From assembly GCA_036873135.1 (NCBI GenBank), contig JAPTYO010000009.1:23767756-23831755 (forward strand): DNA of 64,000 nt, in the 5' to 3' direction. The DNA is from Clarkia xantiana subsp. parviflora (taxonomy: Eukaryota; Streptophyta; Magnoliopsida; Myrtales; Onagraceae). Below, one piece after another: positions 22,353-33,964 of the stretch. The position numbers and the translations under genes are program-made. The notes below the pieces were generated by a model. That model was not told where the DNA came from, did not search any database, and saw nothing but the letters and a program-made list of their open reading frames with translations. Position 1 is the first letter of the stretch. Every line of letters starts with the position of its first letter.

Positions 22353-24718
22353 TCAAAGAATGCCATCATCCCTAACAGGACTGGGCGGAACCGGCAGAAG
22401 TTGCACATTAGTGCCGCCACCATCTTCTCCAAACAAAAATGCAAACTGAGATGTTGCAGTATCCAAACGACGAAGCTTGGCAACTTGCCCAACAGAAAAC
22501 TCTGCATACGGCCTTAACTTGTCAAAAGGAAAGCCAGGAGCAAGAATGCTCACCCTACGAACAAAGTCCTCAGCAAACTCGCTGAGCATAGGAGCGGCCT
22601 TCGCCGTAGCAGCAGCAGTAACCGCGCTGTCAAATCCAGGAGTAGAAGGGAACTTGCTAAGTCCCTCTTCAATGCCAGCCTTCATTTCTTCTTCGCGCAC
22701 TTTCCGACAGGCAGCTTTGTGCTTGCCCGCGTTGTCAGAAATGGCTTTCTCAATGGCAGCGTTCTCAGATTCAAGCTGAACAAGGCTGGCATGATCAGCA
22801 TCATAACGAGCATCAAAATCCGTCTTCTTCAGCGAAAGACGGCGCACTTCGTCCTTAGCTTCCTCAAGCTCCTTGGACAAAGTGGCAGCTTTATCAGCAA
22901 TGGCACGCCTCTCCTGGACAAGCTCCAACATGAAGGAGGCCATGTGCACCATATCAGAAACAACCTGAAAACAAAGAAACAATAAGCATACATGTTCGGG
23001 ATTAACGAACATAGCAAAGTAAAAAAAAAAGGAGATACTCACTGGGGTGAATCCAGATAGCGACCTCTCAACGAAAGTTCGTGCCTCCTCGTCACTCGAG
23101 GGCCGGACAACTCGATCACCAGGAGGAATAGATCGATGAAGAACGCGCACGCCAACTTCCGGCATGCTCAGCTGAGAGTCCTTGGGAAAAGTAAGATCTC
23201 CTGCTACATATGGCATCCACTTACCATCTGAGATATCACCTTCCAAAGGACGAAGCAAATCCACACGTCCAAGTGGCGGGATCACTACCTGAAAACCAAG
23301 CAGGGTTATGCAAAAGCTAAAAACAAAGCGCACAAAAGCACACAGTCAAGTGTTCAACTTATACCAGAAGGAAGAGAACGTTCCACCTCGGACCGCTCCT
23401 TCGAGCGGGGGGCAGACAACGCATCCTCGCAACCGTCAACTCCCTTCCCTTTATGGCAGGAAGGAGTAGGAACAGTCACAGTAGTCTTCAGACGCTTCAA
23501 ACTGCTCGAAGAACGCGCCCCAGTGGTGGACCATTTGGAAGAGTCAGGAACGGCAACAACGCGATCAGTAACAAGCGTCGTGCGACCTGCAAGTAACACG
23601 CGAAGTTACAACCCAACCAAGAAAATACATAAGGAAGATTGTTTTTTAAAAACCATCTACCTTTTCCACGTCCAGAAGTCGCCGATGCTCCAGAAGCAAG
23701 AGGTGGAACAATCCTTATGCTAGAGGCAATCTTTCGAGCGGCTGCCGTCTGCAAAGACGAGCTTTTTCCGTCAAACCAACCTACAACGCAGCACGGTAAA
23801 AGTTATAAAAATGATTAACATACCGAAGCTGCAGAAGGGAGCACATGAATCCCAGCATCAACCAATTCCTGATCGGATGCACGCAGCGAGCAAGTAAACT
23901 CGCGCGATAATTGACAGTGGTATATCTGCTTTATCACCTCCCTATCCGACAAGGAAAGTTCCCGAAAGGCTGGCGCGGGATCAGACTTCCGAACATACTC
24001 GACATCCCAAGTCGTTCCCGCATCATGAACAAAAAAGTAATGATGTCTCCAATGATCGGCAGACCGATCCGCAGCGGCGACTAATCGGTAACTAGAATCC
24101 CACTTGGCTTCTCCAAGACCAAGCTCCTCAAAACCATCGCTTTGAAAATTCGGCCAACGAACTTTTACACTGCAAAATCCTGCAGAGTCTGGACTCTTAA
24201 GCTGGTAGAAGCAGCGAAAGAGGGTGCGAGAGTAACGCCAAGATTGCTTGTGAAACAACACTCTAAAACAAGTCCATACTCGAATCCCGTTGGGCGCAAG
24301 ATCTAAAGGGGAAATCCAGTAACCGTTACAGAGCTCAATCAAGTCAGAGCAGTAGGGAAACCGCAAACCCTCCCTAACGTGAGATGTGTACACAACCGAT
24401 AAATCTACGGGCGGAGGAGTAGCATCTCCTAAACTACTATCATGGAGTACGTCAAAGGGGTAAACAGCCTCGGTACAAGGGTCGAGTCCGGAAGCACTCG
24501 CATACAAGGTGAACAGGGATCTATCCAAGCGGTTAGTGTAGTACCTAACCAACACCTCGGTCTCTCCAGCAGGAGACGCCCCAACAAAAGGACCAGCAGC
24601 TACACCCTCATCGGTGTCTAAAAACACTATCTACTGGTAAAACCAGGTCTACCTCCAAGTCATCCTCTATATCAGAATTAAAAGGAGTCTGCGATAGAGA
24701 AGGGATAGACTTACTCAT
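22353..24718 (-). CDS. Antisense spliced gene of element 1 (plant transposon-domain plus coiled coil)
   Basis: Proposed exons, 5' to 3' on the minus strand: 24718-23824, 23780-23661, 23586-23365, 23288-23043, 22964-22353, each bounded by GT-AG (for example CTTCG|GTATGT and TTGTAG|GTTGG). Exon 1 starts MSKSIPSL and contains REGLRFPYCSDL, LDLAPNGIRVW and HHYFF. This resembles the 'putative gypsy type transposon' family (Pfam Transposase_28), named from memory. A frame break near 24630 interrupts exon 1. Exon 2 starts GWFDGKSS. Exon 4 has PEVGVRVL and IPPGDRVV. Exon 5 is a coiled coil (about 100 residues) ending in a low-complexity tail. Element 2 carries a homologue with the same exon borders. 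Function unknown. Confidence 0.72.
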
Positions 24719-24793
24719 TGCAACAACTTGATCAAAAGGAAAGGAGCTCCGCAAGAGGTTACTACGACTCCAGAATCTGCAAAAACCAAGCAG

Positions 24794-24890
24794 AAGTTAA
24801 CACGCATAGTAAAAGTCAACGCGCGTAGCGAAAGTCAACGCACGTAGCGAAAGTCAACACGCGTAGCAAAAGTCAACGCGCATAGCAAAG
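24794..24890 (-). promoter_or_regulatory. Five 19-bp repeats with W-box cores upstream of the antisense gene
   Basis: GTCAAC occurs at 24815, 24834, 24853 and 24872, exactly 19 bp apart, with a degenerate GTTAAC unit at 24796. On the minus strand each reads GTTGACTTT, containing the WRKY W-box core TTGAC, next to ACGCG words. They lie just 5' of a candidate acceptor (GTTTTTGCAG, about 24780) before the antisense ATG. A regulatory role is inference. Confidence 0.5.
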
Positions 24891-26300
24891 TTGGTACGTA
24901 CAATAAAAGGGACTAACGTCTTAAGAGGCTATCATGCAAACGGTGAATCTAACGGGACAAACCGCAAGGATCAAATACGACGACACTTAAGGAAAATATT
25001 TTCCTAAGGCTTCAAAGGCAACAAAAGGCTACTCCTAAGGATGTTTGGCAATTCCCATCAACCAACGAACACATCAAGGGAGAAAATTATGCATACCGGC
25101 CAAAAAGTCTCTACACAAAGACACGGGGGCAATATGTCCAATCGGGGAATTCTACTTCAACTATCCACGGAAGCGAAAAATCGCCTAAGGCATGAACTAA
25201 CGGCAATATTAACGACAACCAATCAGCAATTATTCAATATTCAAACACCAATAAGCAGTCCCATACGACAACAACGACAAATAGCTCAAACGAACAACAA
25301 TACGGCGACATTCGAAATCAAGTCGAAGCTGTCCTGTAAAATCGAATTTCCAGATTACCTCAAAACGTGACGAAAAGTATCACAATGGATTCCCCTCGTC
25401 GATACGATTTCAGAAAGGTAAGGACCGCGACGAACGGAGCACGGGAAGGCGGCGCGTGGGCTACACGCGCCGGTAAGGCAAATCTCACGTGGCGGCGCGT
25501 GAGGGCGCGTCCGGCGTCTCCTGGTGATTCCGAAGGCGGCGCTGGAATCCTCGTGACAATCTGAGTCGATTGGTGGTTTCAATTTCTGAAAACAAGTCAA
25601 GGATCAAGCACGAAACTTTCAGGATACGTCTAAGCTTTACGACGGTGAAGAAACTATGAACACACAAACAATTTCTGGAAATGATGAAAGGATTACCTGC
25701 AAAGAAGAAGGAATAATGAATTCCCAAAGTGTTGGAGGAATGATTGGGGATTTGTGTAATTACATATCCCAAAAGATGCCTTGGTGATAAGGATTAAAGG
25801 AGTAACTCATCTACACTCACGCCTAAATACTTACGGTGTACTCCACCCTCTCTTCTAAATATCTATTCCTACATACATGATTACTTTGATATTGCATGTA
25901 TCAAACCCGTCATTCTACGCGTATGTTTTCATATCACATGATGCATGATTTGATAGTTACAAAGTCGTTTTAGAAATGTACGGATTATATTTCTTGCATC
26001 GCGTAATTACGATCTTGCCATAACCGTTACTTGTGCATGTATGTTGATGAAAGCATATCTGCATGACGTATTGCTAATTACCTATATCCCTAACGGTAAC
26101 CATACTTACGCGCTACATATGCGCATTCCCTATTTGCACTAACCATGATGACAGGAAACAAAGTCATTCGGTCGGAAAATCAAGGGACGGACGAAATCAA
26201 GATTGCTACGACCAACCAATAACCGAAACCGGAAGGTTAGCGTCAAGCTCAAATTGGACGCGTATCCTAACTTAAAAATAGAGTCAAGAAAGGTTTTAGA
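24891..26300. other. Element 1 region between antisense gene and 3' LTR
   Basis: Mostly non-coding, with a GC-rich block at 25400-25560 (GGCGGCGCGTG words) that could be the promoter or leader of the antisense gene. Elements 2 and 3 have a GC-rich block in the same place (46560-46920 and 32200-32400). No other gene is supported. Confidence 0.4.
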
Positions 26301-26307
26301 CCGTTAC

Positions 26308-26323
26308 TTGACTCGGGGGCAAG
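26308..26323 (+). other. Polypurine-like tract of element 1
   Basis: TTGACTCGGGGGCAAG immediately precedes the 3' LTR. The same TTGACTCGGGGG occurs before the 3' LTRs of element 2 (47578-47593) and the third family (33026-33041), so it is the conserved plus-strand priming region. Confidence 0.7.
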
Positions 26324-27063
26324 TGATGGATATGTGTCAAATTCGAGTTCGTATTTACGTTTCGGGCCTCGCAAACACGCCGAAAATCACACCACAACTT
26401 GAAAAACGTCTCCCAAGGGGTAAAAACGGTCCGGAAGTGCATTTACGCACATCCGGACCGGACCTCCGGATTGCTTGGAGGTCCGGATTGCACTACGGGT
26501 ATTGCGCGATTACCATTTACGCGATTACTGTTACATGAAGGGAAGTCAAGTTCGCATATTGCCAATGATGATGACGGTTACCGCTTGCTTTTGGACCGTC
26601 ATCAAACCGCTTTACAACCGGGTCCGGTCTCAAGGAAGCCTATAAATAGGAGACCTTGGCCACCCATTTTAATACATCCTCTAATTTGCCCAACTTTGGT
26701 ATTTTGAGCTCTGACTTCTCTCCAGAAATATTTTCTCTCTCTAGAATTACTCTTTTAGCCCTATATTGACTTAAGCTTCGGAGAGGGCTCCGCTAGCACC
26801 CCCCCCCCCTCTCCGTGCTAGCACCGGTCCTTTGTGCAGGAATCGTCGCCCAGACATCCGGATTTGTGCACAGACCACCGCCTTCTGAGACTCAGAAGTC
26901 CCCTTGAGGCACAACCGCGCTTTGAGACACAGACCTTTCCGGGAATCAACCGAACACTCGTCAGTTGTACAAACCTCTTTCAGACGAAGGGTTACAGCCC
27001 GAAAACCCGCACAACCATACGAACAGACGCGTCCCCACGACCCAGTTCATCCCAGACGCAACA
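26324..27063 (+). repeat. 3' LTR of element 1 (740 bp)
   Basis: Matches the 5' LTR almost throughout. It carries a short direct duplication around TTGGAGGTCCGGATTGC (about 26475) and a longer C-run in the hairpin loop (26792-26822). It ends AACA at 27063, followed by the CCTCC duplication. Confidence 0.92.
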
Positions 27064-27289
27064 CCTCCTATTTATAAGAGGAGGTGATTAAAACCCTTGG
27101 AGGGTTTTTGCTTGTGTCGGCCGGACCTATATGTCTAATTGGGCGGGCCCACATGAGCTGTGCATGACCCATGGGGATTTCGGCCTGACCCGAAATCCCC
27201 TATTTGCCATACCCCAAATTGGACATAGCATGTTGGGATTATATTAGTGGGCTCCTGTTACGGCGGCCAATTTACACTAAATGCCAACA
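27064..27289 (-). repeat. Copia 3' LTR, right part
   Basis: Continues the LTR begun at 15909. Its right edge (minus-strand start TGTTGGCATTTAG) is at 27289. The next bases on the minus strand, GGCGAGTGGGAGC, form the expected polypurine tract. The leading CCTCC is the element 1 target duplication. Confidence 0.7.
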
Positions 27290-28391
27290 GCTCCCACTCG
27301 CCGGAATGTGAGGGTTCCTATTAATATGTTGTTGCCCAACACATCAATATTTATTATATGATCCAATCAAGTTTATGTATTGTTTATACGAGGTTTTCCG
27401 TGGAACCGGCAGACACAACGGACTTCGTGCTACTCATCGGTTAAGAGTGTTGTAGCATCCGCGGAACGTTGTTTCCCAACCTGTTACTTCTCTGTGCCGC
27501 GTTGTACCCCTGGTCAACTGTTCCAATTTCCTAGTTTCCCTAAATGAATACTTCTCCAAGGCATCCGCACAAGTACTCACAACCTTCAACTAATATCCGG
27601 CCGGTGGCCGCCTAGTGCATACAAGAGTCAGAGAATTACAGATGTGCATGACCATCCCTGTTGATCATATCCTTAGTCAAACTCAATCAGTTCCCAAAAC
27701 GAGGTCACTTGGCCTTTTTTTTCGGGCACTGCGCTCATACGCCTGGGAGCAAACATTGAGTCCAACCTTGGACATGAGCTCTGAGTGGTAAGGGTACTTC
27801 GGGTGCTGCTTCATTCAGCACCCGGGATCAGTCACACGCTCAAGGTGAAGAAGTTTGTGTCCTTCATAATCTTGGAAGATTCTGTCTAACACAAACGAGC
27901 CTGGCCCTGTGGTCGAATATGGCAGGCGCAGTATGAAGTGCGCGTCGATGGCATAACCTGAATATATTTTTTTATCAGGAGTGGGAATGTCATATGCTAT
28001 TGTATATTCTCATCTAGCTCAGAGTATGGTGGTAGGCGAACAGAGTTCGTCCCGACGATCTGCAAACCTTTGATCCTATTGTTTACCCCGAAACCAATTG
28101 ATCATTTTGTATAACCAGGTTTCTCTTTCGAAATACCATGGCTCTTAGCCGGTCTTTATATGGCTGAGGTTTCCCTTCCATCAAGACGATCTTGACCGTG
28201 TGACATGGAAGGGTCCACATTCGACATATTTTAATTATTAGGAGGTTTTACGCTCGAACGACTAGTTTATAGACCGTACATCCGATGTAATTTTTCCATT
28301 GTGACATCGTAATTATCATAAAATCAAATAGAAATTATTTTATTCAAATGTTACTTCAAATCTAAAATGTTACTGTCACATCACAAGCCTT
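27290..28391 (-). other. Copia 3' non-coding region
   Basis: Lies between the polypurine tract of the copia LTR and the end of its RNase H. There is no second gene and no clear repeat. At 1.1 kb it is long for a copia element, so additional insertions are possible. Confidence 0.4.
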
Positions 28392-29920
28392 CTAAATCCT
28401 ACGCAATCCAAGCAGTTTTACGTGCTTTTCGAAAATATCCTTGCGTAAGGGTTTAGTCAATGGATCCGCAACCATGTTTCTGAAGGCATGAATTCGAATG
28501 TGATCAGATTGTCTTCTACCACACTCTTCGCATAGTTGTATTTTATATCAATGTGTTTTGTTCTACTATGGTACTTCAGATTCTTGACTGCCCATATCGC
28601 AGCTTGACTGTCAGAGTAAATGCGCAAAGGCTTACTCCCGTCTTTGACGTCAAGCAGAGTGGTCAAGAGCCTTTTTAGCCAGACAGCCTCCTGTTCGTTC
28701 TTTGAGAGATGTACGAATTTAGTTTCCATAGTAGACAGCGCGACACGGGATTACTTCTTTCTCATCCAAGAGATGGTGGCATTAGCAAGGAGAAACACTC
28801 CTCCTGAGGTGGACTTACGATCATCTAGATCACCACCTTGGTCGACGTCACTATAGCCTATCAATTCAAGCTTACTTCCCTCATAGCACAGTCCGTAGTC
28901 TTTCGTTCATTTCGGATACCTCATTATTCGTTTCACGAGTGCATTGCATCGCGTACATCACCTACTATATTGAGGTACTCTACGCTTTTCATCTGTTCAC
29001 GCTCTACCAGGTTCTATGGGTCGTCACGCTTCGATAGCGCACTCCCATATACAACTGCTGTTCCACGGGTTTGGCATCATAGAGACTGAACCTTCTCAAC
29101 AATTTGTTGTTATAGGGTTCCTAAGAAAGACAGAATCTACGAGCACCACGATCTTTAGCAATCTTAATGCCCAAGATGTAAGTGGTCTCTCCCATGTCCT
29201 TCATCTCAAATACAGATGCTAACCTTTGACTTCTTCAAATAACTCACATCGTTCGCGGAAAGAAGAATGTCATCGACGTACAATGTAAGATTACATACTT
29301 TGACCATGAGGTCTTAGTGTACACGCAGGGATCCTCGTGAAGATTGACGAATCTGTTGCCCATGATTTTCTCGTGGAACCCGCGGTACCATTTACGTTCG
29401 TTTCTAGGGGATGAGAAACTCTTTGGTTTCACCATATAGATCTCTTCCTCCAAGTTTCCATGAAGGACGGAAGTCTTAACATCCATCCACTACAGCTAGA
29501 GATCGAGGCTAGTTACAATGGCCAAAATGGCCCGGACCGTAGTATAACGCACAGTCGGTGAGTAAGTCTACTCCGTGCAGCTGGGTATATCCTTTCGAGA
29601 CAAGTCGAGCTTTGTACCGCTCAATGTTTCCATCAGCAGTGAGTTTCATTTTCAGAACCCACTTTGCTCCGATTGCCCTGCGGTTAGCATGCAAATCAAC
29701 TAATGTCCAAACCGATTTGGCTTCCATTGAGGCAAACTCTTCCTCCATTGCTTTCCTCTATTCCTTCGCCTTAGGACCTTCCATAGCTTCTTTAACCGTG
29801 AACGGTTCATCAACTGAAGTCAGGGTGAATAACTCACCCTTCTCGATGGGAAACTTCTTCGGAGAAGTTCTCTGTCTTTGACTACTTCTAGGCTCGTTAT
29901 TCCAATCTTAAACTACACTC
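28392..29920 (-). pseudogene. Ty1/copia polyprotein remnant (RT-RNase H)
   Basis: Read on the minus strand, pieces in broken frames follow the copia order. There is a linker with EPRSSQRQR (about 29890), RT N-terminus with AIGAKWVLK and ERYKARLVSKGYTQ (about 29580-29690), YVDD catalytic loop (29269-29280, followed by ILLSANDV) and RNase H with IYSDSQAAIWA and YHSRTKHIDIKY (28540-28620). The C-terminus MVADPLTK ends at the TAG at 28392-28394. Deletions and frameshifts between RT blocks and inside RNase H make it dead. Integrase and Gag are missing. Confidence 0.85.
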
Positions 29921-29923
29921 CCA

Positions 29924-30412
29924 CTAGGAACCTTCTCCTGCAACCTTTCTTGGACGACCCCTTGGACTCGGGTTTCTACCCCTGAGATGAATTTTGTGCC
30001 CACTTGGACAAGGAACCATGTTGGTTGTCACACTCCCACTGTTGCCAACAGGTAGTTGAGGAATTATAGGATTCTCATCCAACAGTTCAGCAACTGGATT
30101 ATCAGGTCCTACTTGATTCGCACCAGGAGAAATTGTGATCTCTGTGGTTGGATTGACTCCTCTCACTGGATTTACTATCCTAATAAGACTCTTATATGTG
30201 GAAAGCTTAAGATAGTTCCTTAAAAATTCGGCTACGGGGACATCAGAATTCAAGTTAGATGACACATTAGAACCCCCACCAACATGCAAATCATCATCAG
30301 GCATATCGGCTAAACCGGAAACGGGCAAACGACTAGACTTCAAGGTAACATCCTCTTCATCCGAAGAGGCAGGTATGAGGAGGCAACGAGTAGACTTACG
30401 AAGCTTTGGCAT
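29924..30412 (-). pseudogene. Chimeric reading frame at the copia / third-gypsy junction
   Basis: A 162-codon frame. The C-terminal half (RGRNPSPRGRPRK) is plausible copia linker, continuous with the RT remnant. The N-terminal half (MPKLRKSTR, ASSDEEDV, then AEFLRNYLKLSTYKSL) resembles the start of the antisense protein of element 1 (acidic SDIEDD, then EVLVRYYTNRLDRSL). If so, the boundary of the third gypsy family lies near 30170 and this frame is an accident of the junction. The homology is weak and judged by eye. Confidence 0.4.
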
Positions 30413-30419
30413 GATGAAC

Positions 30420-30779
30420 GCGATCCTTAATCACAAGCGACGAACGAAGAATAGCTCGAAGTAACCTGCAACTAGAAACAAAATACCATCAACAACTACA
30501 TAACACCAACAAGTCAACGATATAACCCAATGATATGGTACAACGAAAAAGAGGGGAGAATTCCAAATTCTCCGCCTAGAACTTTTCCAAATAAGACGTT
30601 ACACAAGTGTGCAACGCATTATAAAAGGAGAGGAGCCAAATATTCTCGAAGTTGAGAACTTCCAACAAGACGTCACACGAGGACGCAACAAAACACCAAA
30701 AAGGGGGGTAGCACCGCTATCTCGCCTCGAAAAAATTTCCGACGTTAAAAAGGGGGGGGTATAATCACTATCTCGCCAA
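30420..30779. other. Third-family sequence 5' of the antisense gene start
   Basis: No protein recognised. Degenerate early copies of the GGGGGGTATAATCAC / TCTCGCC phrases of the following array begin near 30700. Confidence 0.35.
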
Positions 30780-32010
30780 AAAATTTCTCTAAGCATTAAA
30801 AGGGAGGTATCGGCCAATTTTCCGCAATTTTTTTTTCTAAGTCCAAATAGATGGGGTACCCAAAAACCTTCCTAAGTTCAAATTGGGTGGTATCATCACA
30901 TTATCCACCGAATTTTTTTTTTCGAAGGTTAAAAAGGGGGGTATCGGCCAATTTTCCGCAAAAAAATTTCTAAGAGAAAATAGATGGGGTACCATCACAT
31001 TTTCCACCAAAAACCTTCCTAAGTTCAAATAGGGTGGTATCATCATATTTTCCATTGATTTTTTTTTTCCGAAGGTTAAAAAGAGGGGTATCGGTCAATT
31101 TTCCGCAAATTTTTTTCTAACACCAAATAGCTGGGGTACCATCACATTTTCCACCAAACACTTTCATAAGTTCAAATAGGGTGGTATCATCACATTTTCC
31201 ATCGATTTTTTCTTTTCGAAGGTTAAAAAGGGGGTTATCGGCCAATTTTCCGCAAAAATTTTTCTAAGACCAAGTAGATGGGATACCATCACATTTTCCA
31301 TCAAAAGCCTTCCTAAGTTCAAATAGGGTGGTATCATTACATTTTCCATCGAATAAATTTTTTCGAGGACCAAAGGGGAGTATCGGCCAATTTTCCGCAA
31401 AAAAATTTCTAAGCCCAAATAGGGTGGTATCATCACATTTTCCATCGATTTTTTTTTCGAGGACCAAAAAGGGGAGTATCGGCCAATTTTCCGCAAAAAA
31501 TTTTCTAAGCCCAAATAGGGTGGTATCATCACATTTTCCATCGAAATTTTTTTTTTTCGAGGACCAAAAAGGGGAGTATCGGCCAATTTTCCGCAAAAAT
31601 TTTTCTAAGCCCAAATAGGGTGGTATCATCAAATTTTCCATCGAATTTTTTTTTCGAGGACCAAAAAGAGGAGTATCGGCCAATTTTCCGCAAAAAATTT
31701 TCTAAGCCCAAATAGTTGGGATACCATCACATTTTCCACCAAAAACCTTTCTAAGCCTAAATAGGATGGTCCCATCACGTTTACTATCGAAAAATTCTTC
31801 AAGGGCCAAAAAACGAGGTATAGTTACATTTTCCATCGGAAAAAAAAAAATTCGAAGTCTAAAAAGGGGGATACCATCAAATTTTCCGTCGAAATTTTTT
31901 TTGAAGTCTAAAAAGGGGGTACCATCAAATTTTGCGTCGAAATTTTTTTTCGAAGTCTAAAAAGGGGGGTACCATCAAATTTTCCGCAAGAATGTTCTAA
32001 GTCAAAAAAG
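30780..32010. repeat. Tandem array of the third gypsy family, about 95-100 bp unit
   Basis: TATCGGCCAATTTTCCGC recurs irregularly (about 30809, 30943) and then at roughly 95-100 bp spacing (31383, 31478, 31578, 31675). The spacing varies with T-run and A-run length. Units also contain GGTGGTATCATCACATTTTC. Both strands show repetitive open frames, a by-product of the repeat. Confidence 0.85.
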
Positions 32011-33025
32011 GGGGTCCTAGTCACTTCGTTGCTTCGAAATAATTTTTCCAAGACCAACACAATACACGATAGGATATTCAACAAGCACGTATCAAAGCAA
32101 GACATCACCAACAATCATCAAATCGAAACTCATAAAAGGAAATATCGGAAGAATTCACGAAATCGAACTTCGGAAATGGAGGGCAAGAAGCCAATAATCA
32201 ACCCACCCCGCGCGAACCCGACTCGCGCGCTCCTCCCGACAAGCCCCACTGAACCCGACCCGCTAGCGCTCCACCGGCCCTGCCACGAAGTGCCCTCCCC
32301 CACCGACCCACCACCCACCCTCCGCCGTGCCACCGGTGGTCGACCCGCCACCACCGTAGAGCACCTCCAAGCCGCCGGAACTCTCCACCATTTGTGTTGC
32401 TCCACCCAAGCTAAAACAAGACCAAGCTCTAAATCAAAGCACACCAACCTCTAATGTTAGCTCCATGAAGTGTCTTACAAGGAGGAATGGAAAAATGGAA
32501 GAGAAATGATGATGGAAGAAGATGAGATGTGGAGATGAATGGTAGGTTGGAGAAGAAGAAGAGAGAAGGTGGATAGTAAAATGAGGAGAATGAGGACAAA
32601 AATGGTGGGCGGGGGTATAAAAAGGAGGATTGATAGTTTTTTATGGTGATTAATTCACAACCACACATTTCCAACACATGGTAAAATTCAAATGCTAAGG
32701 CATGGAGGTAACATATCTATTCAAAATATCATCATGTCATCTTATAGATGTCATAAAAATCGGACCAAAGGAAAAATCTCACGATTCGGAAAATTTTCCG
32801 CAAGACAAATTAAAGGGGGTATATACATGAAAATATCACATACAGTTCTATATCCGTACTAACGTTTTCAAATATGACAATCTCGTAAGACAGGAAAGAC
32901 GAAGACAAGGATCGACAAAAATATCAACATGGAAAGCACCGAATGAGGTAACCCGTATCGAACGGCTTCAAGTTGAGTGTCTGTGCCGTCTAAAAATAGA
33001 GTCAAGAAAAGGGTTACGCCATTAC
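32011..33025. other. Third-family GC-rich block and AT-rich spacer before the 3' LTR
   Basis: 32200-32400 is GC-rich, with CCGCC and CCACC words and open frames on both strands. The rest is AT-rich. The position between the antisense gene and the 3' LTR matches the GC-rich blocks of elements 1 and 2, suggesting a leader or promoter for the antisense gene. No protein identified. Confidence 0.35.
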
Positions 33026-33514
33026 TTGACTCGGGGGAAAATGATGGATATACACCCACTTAGACCCGTTTCGACCCGACTTACTCACCACTCGGACCCA
33101 AAAAGGTCTTAGACCGACACACGACAAAACCCGAACTCAGAGAAAATCACCGCCAAAGACCCACGAGACAAAGTTCAGCTAGGGACACCCTTTAACCGAA
33201 CAATGTTCGGTTAGGAGGGCCCTAACCGAACATTTTCGGCCGGGGGTCTCCCCCCCGGGCCGTGCATACCCCGAACTACCAAAATCGTTCCCCACACCTC
33301 CGATGTTTAGCTTGGCCTAATCCCAACTTATCTTAGTTAAACGCATGATTAACGGACTAATTTTGCGATTAGTCGACTAATGGCCCAAGAGCCCTTTAAA
33401 TAGGACTCTTGCCATTTCATTTGAACAAGTTGAGCTCTCATGCATTTTGCTCTCCCTTCTCTCTAGACTTTCTCTCTCTAGAGTATATACTTATTTAGGC
33501 ATCGGAGTGGGCTC

Positions 33515-33547
33515 ACCGAGCACCCCCCCCCCCCCTTGGTGCTCGGT
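33515..33547 (+). other. Poly-C-loop hairpin in the third-family LTR
   Basis: ACCGAGCAC (33515-33523) pairs with GTGCTCGGT (33539-33547) across a C-run, followed by CATTTGCAGG. It is the structural equivalent of 16728-16757 and 38663-38698 with a different stem sequence. Confidence 0.75.
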
Positions 33548-33616
33548 AGTCCATTTGCAGGTACTCGGAGCATAACGGAGATCGGAGATAGGAGAACGAG
33601 GACAACCCTCTCACTC

Positions 33617-33840
33617 GACGTCTTTAGGTGGAATATCGCAGCAAGGACTACCTTCGTCGTCTTTAGGTGGAATATCAGAGCACGGACTACCCTCGACGTC
33701 TTTAGGTGGAATATCGGAGCAAGGATTACCTTCGACGTCTTTAGGTGGAACATCGGAACAAGGATCACCTTCGACGTCTTTAGATGGAATCTCGGAATGA
33801 AGACAATATCCCAACGTCTTTAGGTGGACCGCCATAGCGG
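33617..33840 (+). repeat. 39-bp tandem repeats inside the third-family LTR
   Basis: GACGTCTTTAGGTGGAATAT recurs at 33617, 33656, 33695 and on, exactly 39 bp apart for the first units, about 5.5 copies with slight drift at the end. They lie downstream of the hairpin, in the 3' part of the LTR. Confidence 0.88.
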
Positions 33841-33964
33841 AAATCATTCCTACGAAAGGAATCGCACTCCAAAGACGGATATTTTTACCAGTTCATACAT
33901 TTCTGTCGGATACCGACCGATTGGTTTACGCACGACCCGAACCAATTGGTAGCGTGATCCAACA

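Larger units (their letters stand above)
16284..27063 (+). mobile_element. Element 1: complete non-autonomous gypsy-type LTR retrotransposon, 10.8 kb
   Basis: Two LTRs (16284-16997 and 26324-27063) start TGATGGATATGTGTC and end CGCAACA, with CCTCC duplications outside. Inside, in order: primer-site-like sequence; Gag; protease-like domain; a second Gag-like module; a 66-bp tandem array; an antisense spliced gene; a non-coding region; and a G-rich polypurine-like tract. No reverse transcriptase, RNase H or integrase motif is found, so mobility would need a helper element. The layout is shared with element 2. The sense genes carry a nonsense codon and frameshifts, so this copy may no longer make Gag. 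Confidence 0.92.
33042..33964 (+). repeat. 3' LTR of a third gypsy family (923 bp)
   Basis: Begins TGATGGATATACACCC directly after the conserved TTGACTCGGGGGAAAA and ends GATCCAACA at 33964. It has a TATA-like TTTAAATAGGAC (about 33395), the conserved ATTTAGGCATCGGAGTGGG box and a poly-C-loop hairpin (33515-33547). No partner LTR is in the window, so the 5' part of the element is lost. Confidence 0.8.

Noticed and set aside
33536..33847. Repeat-protein-like frames on both strands
   Set aside because: By-product of the 39-bp repeats in the third-family LTR.
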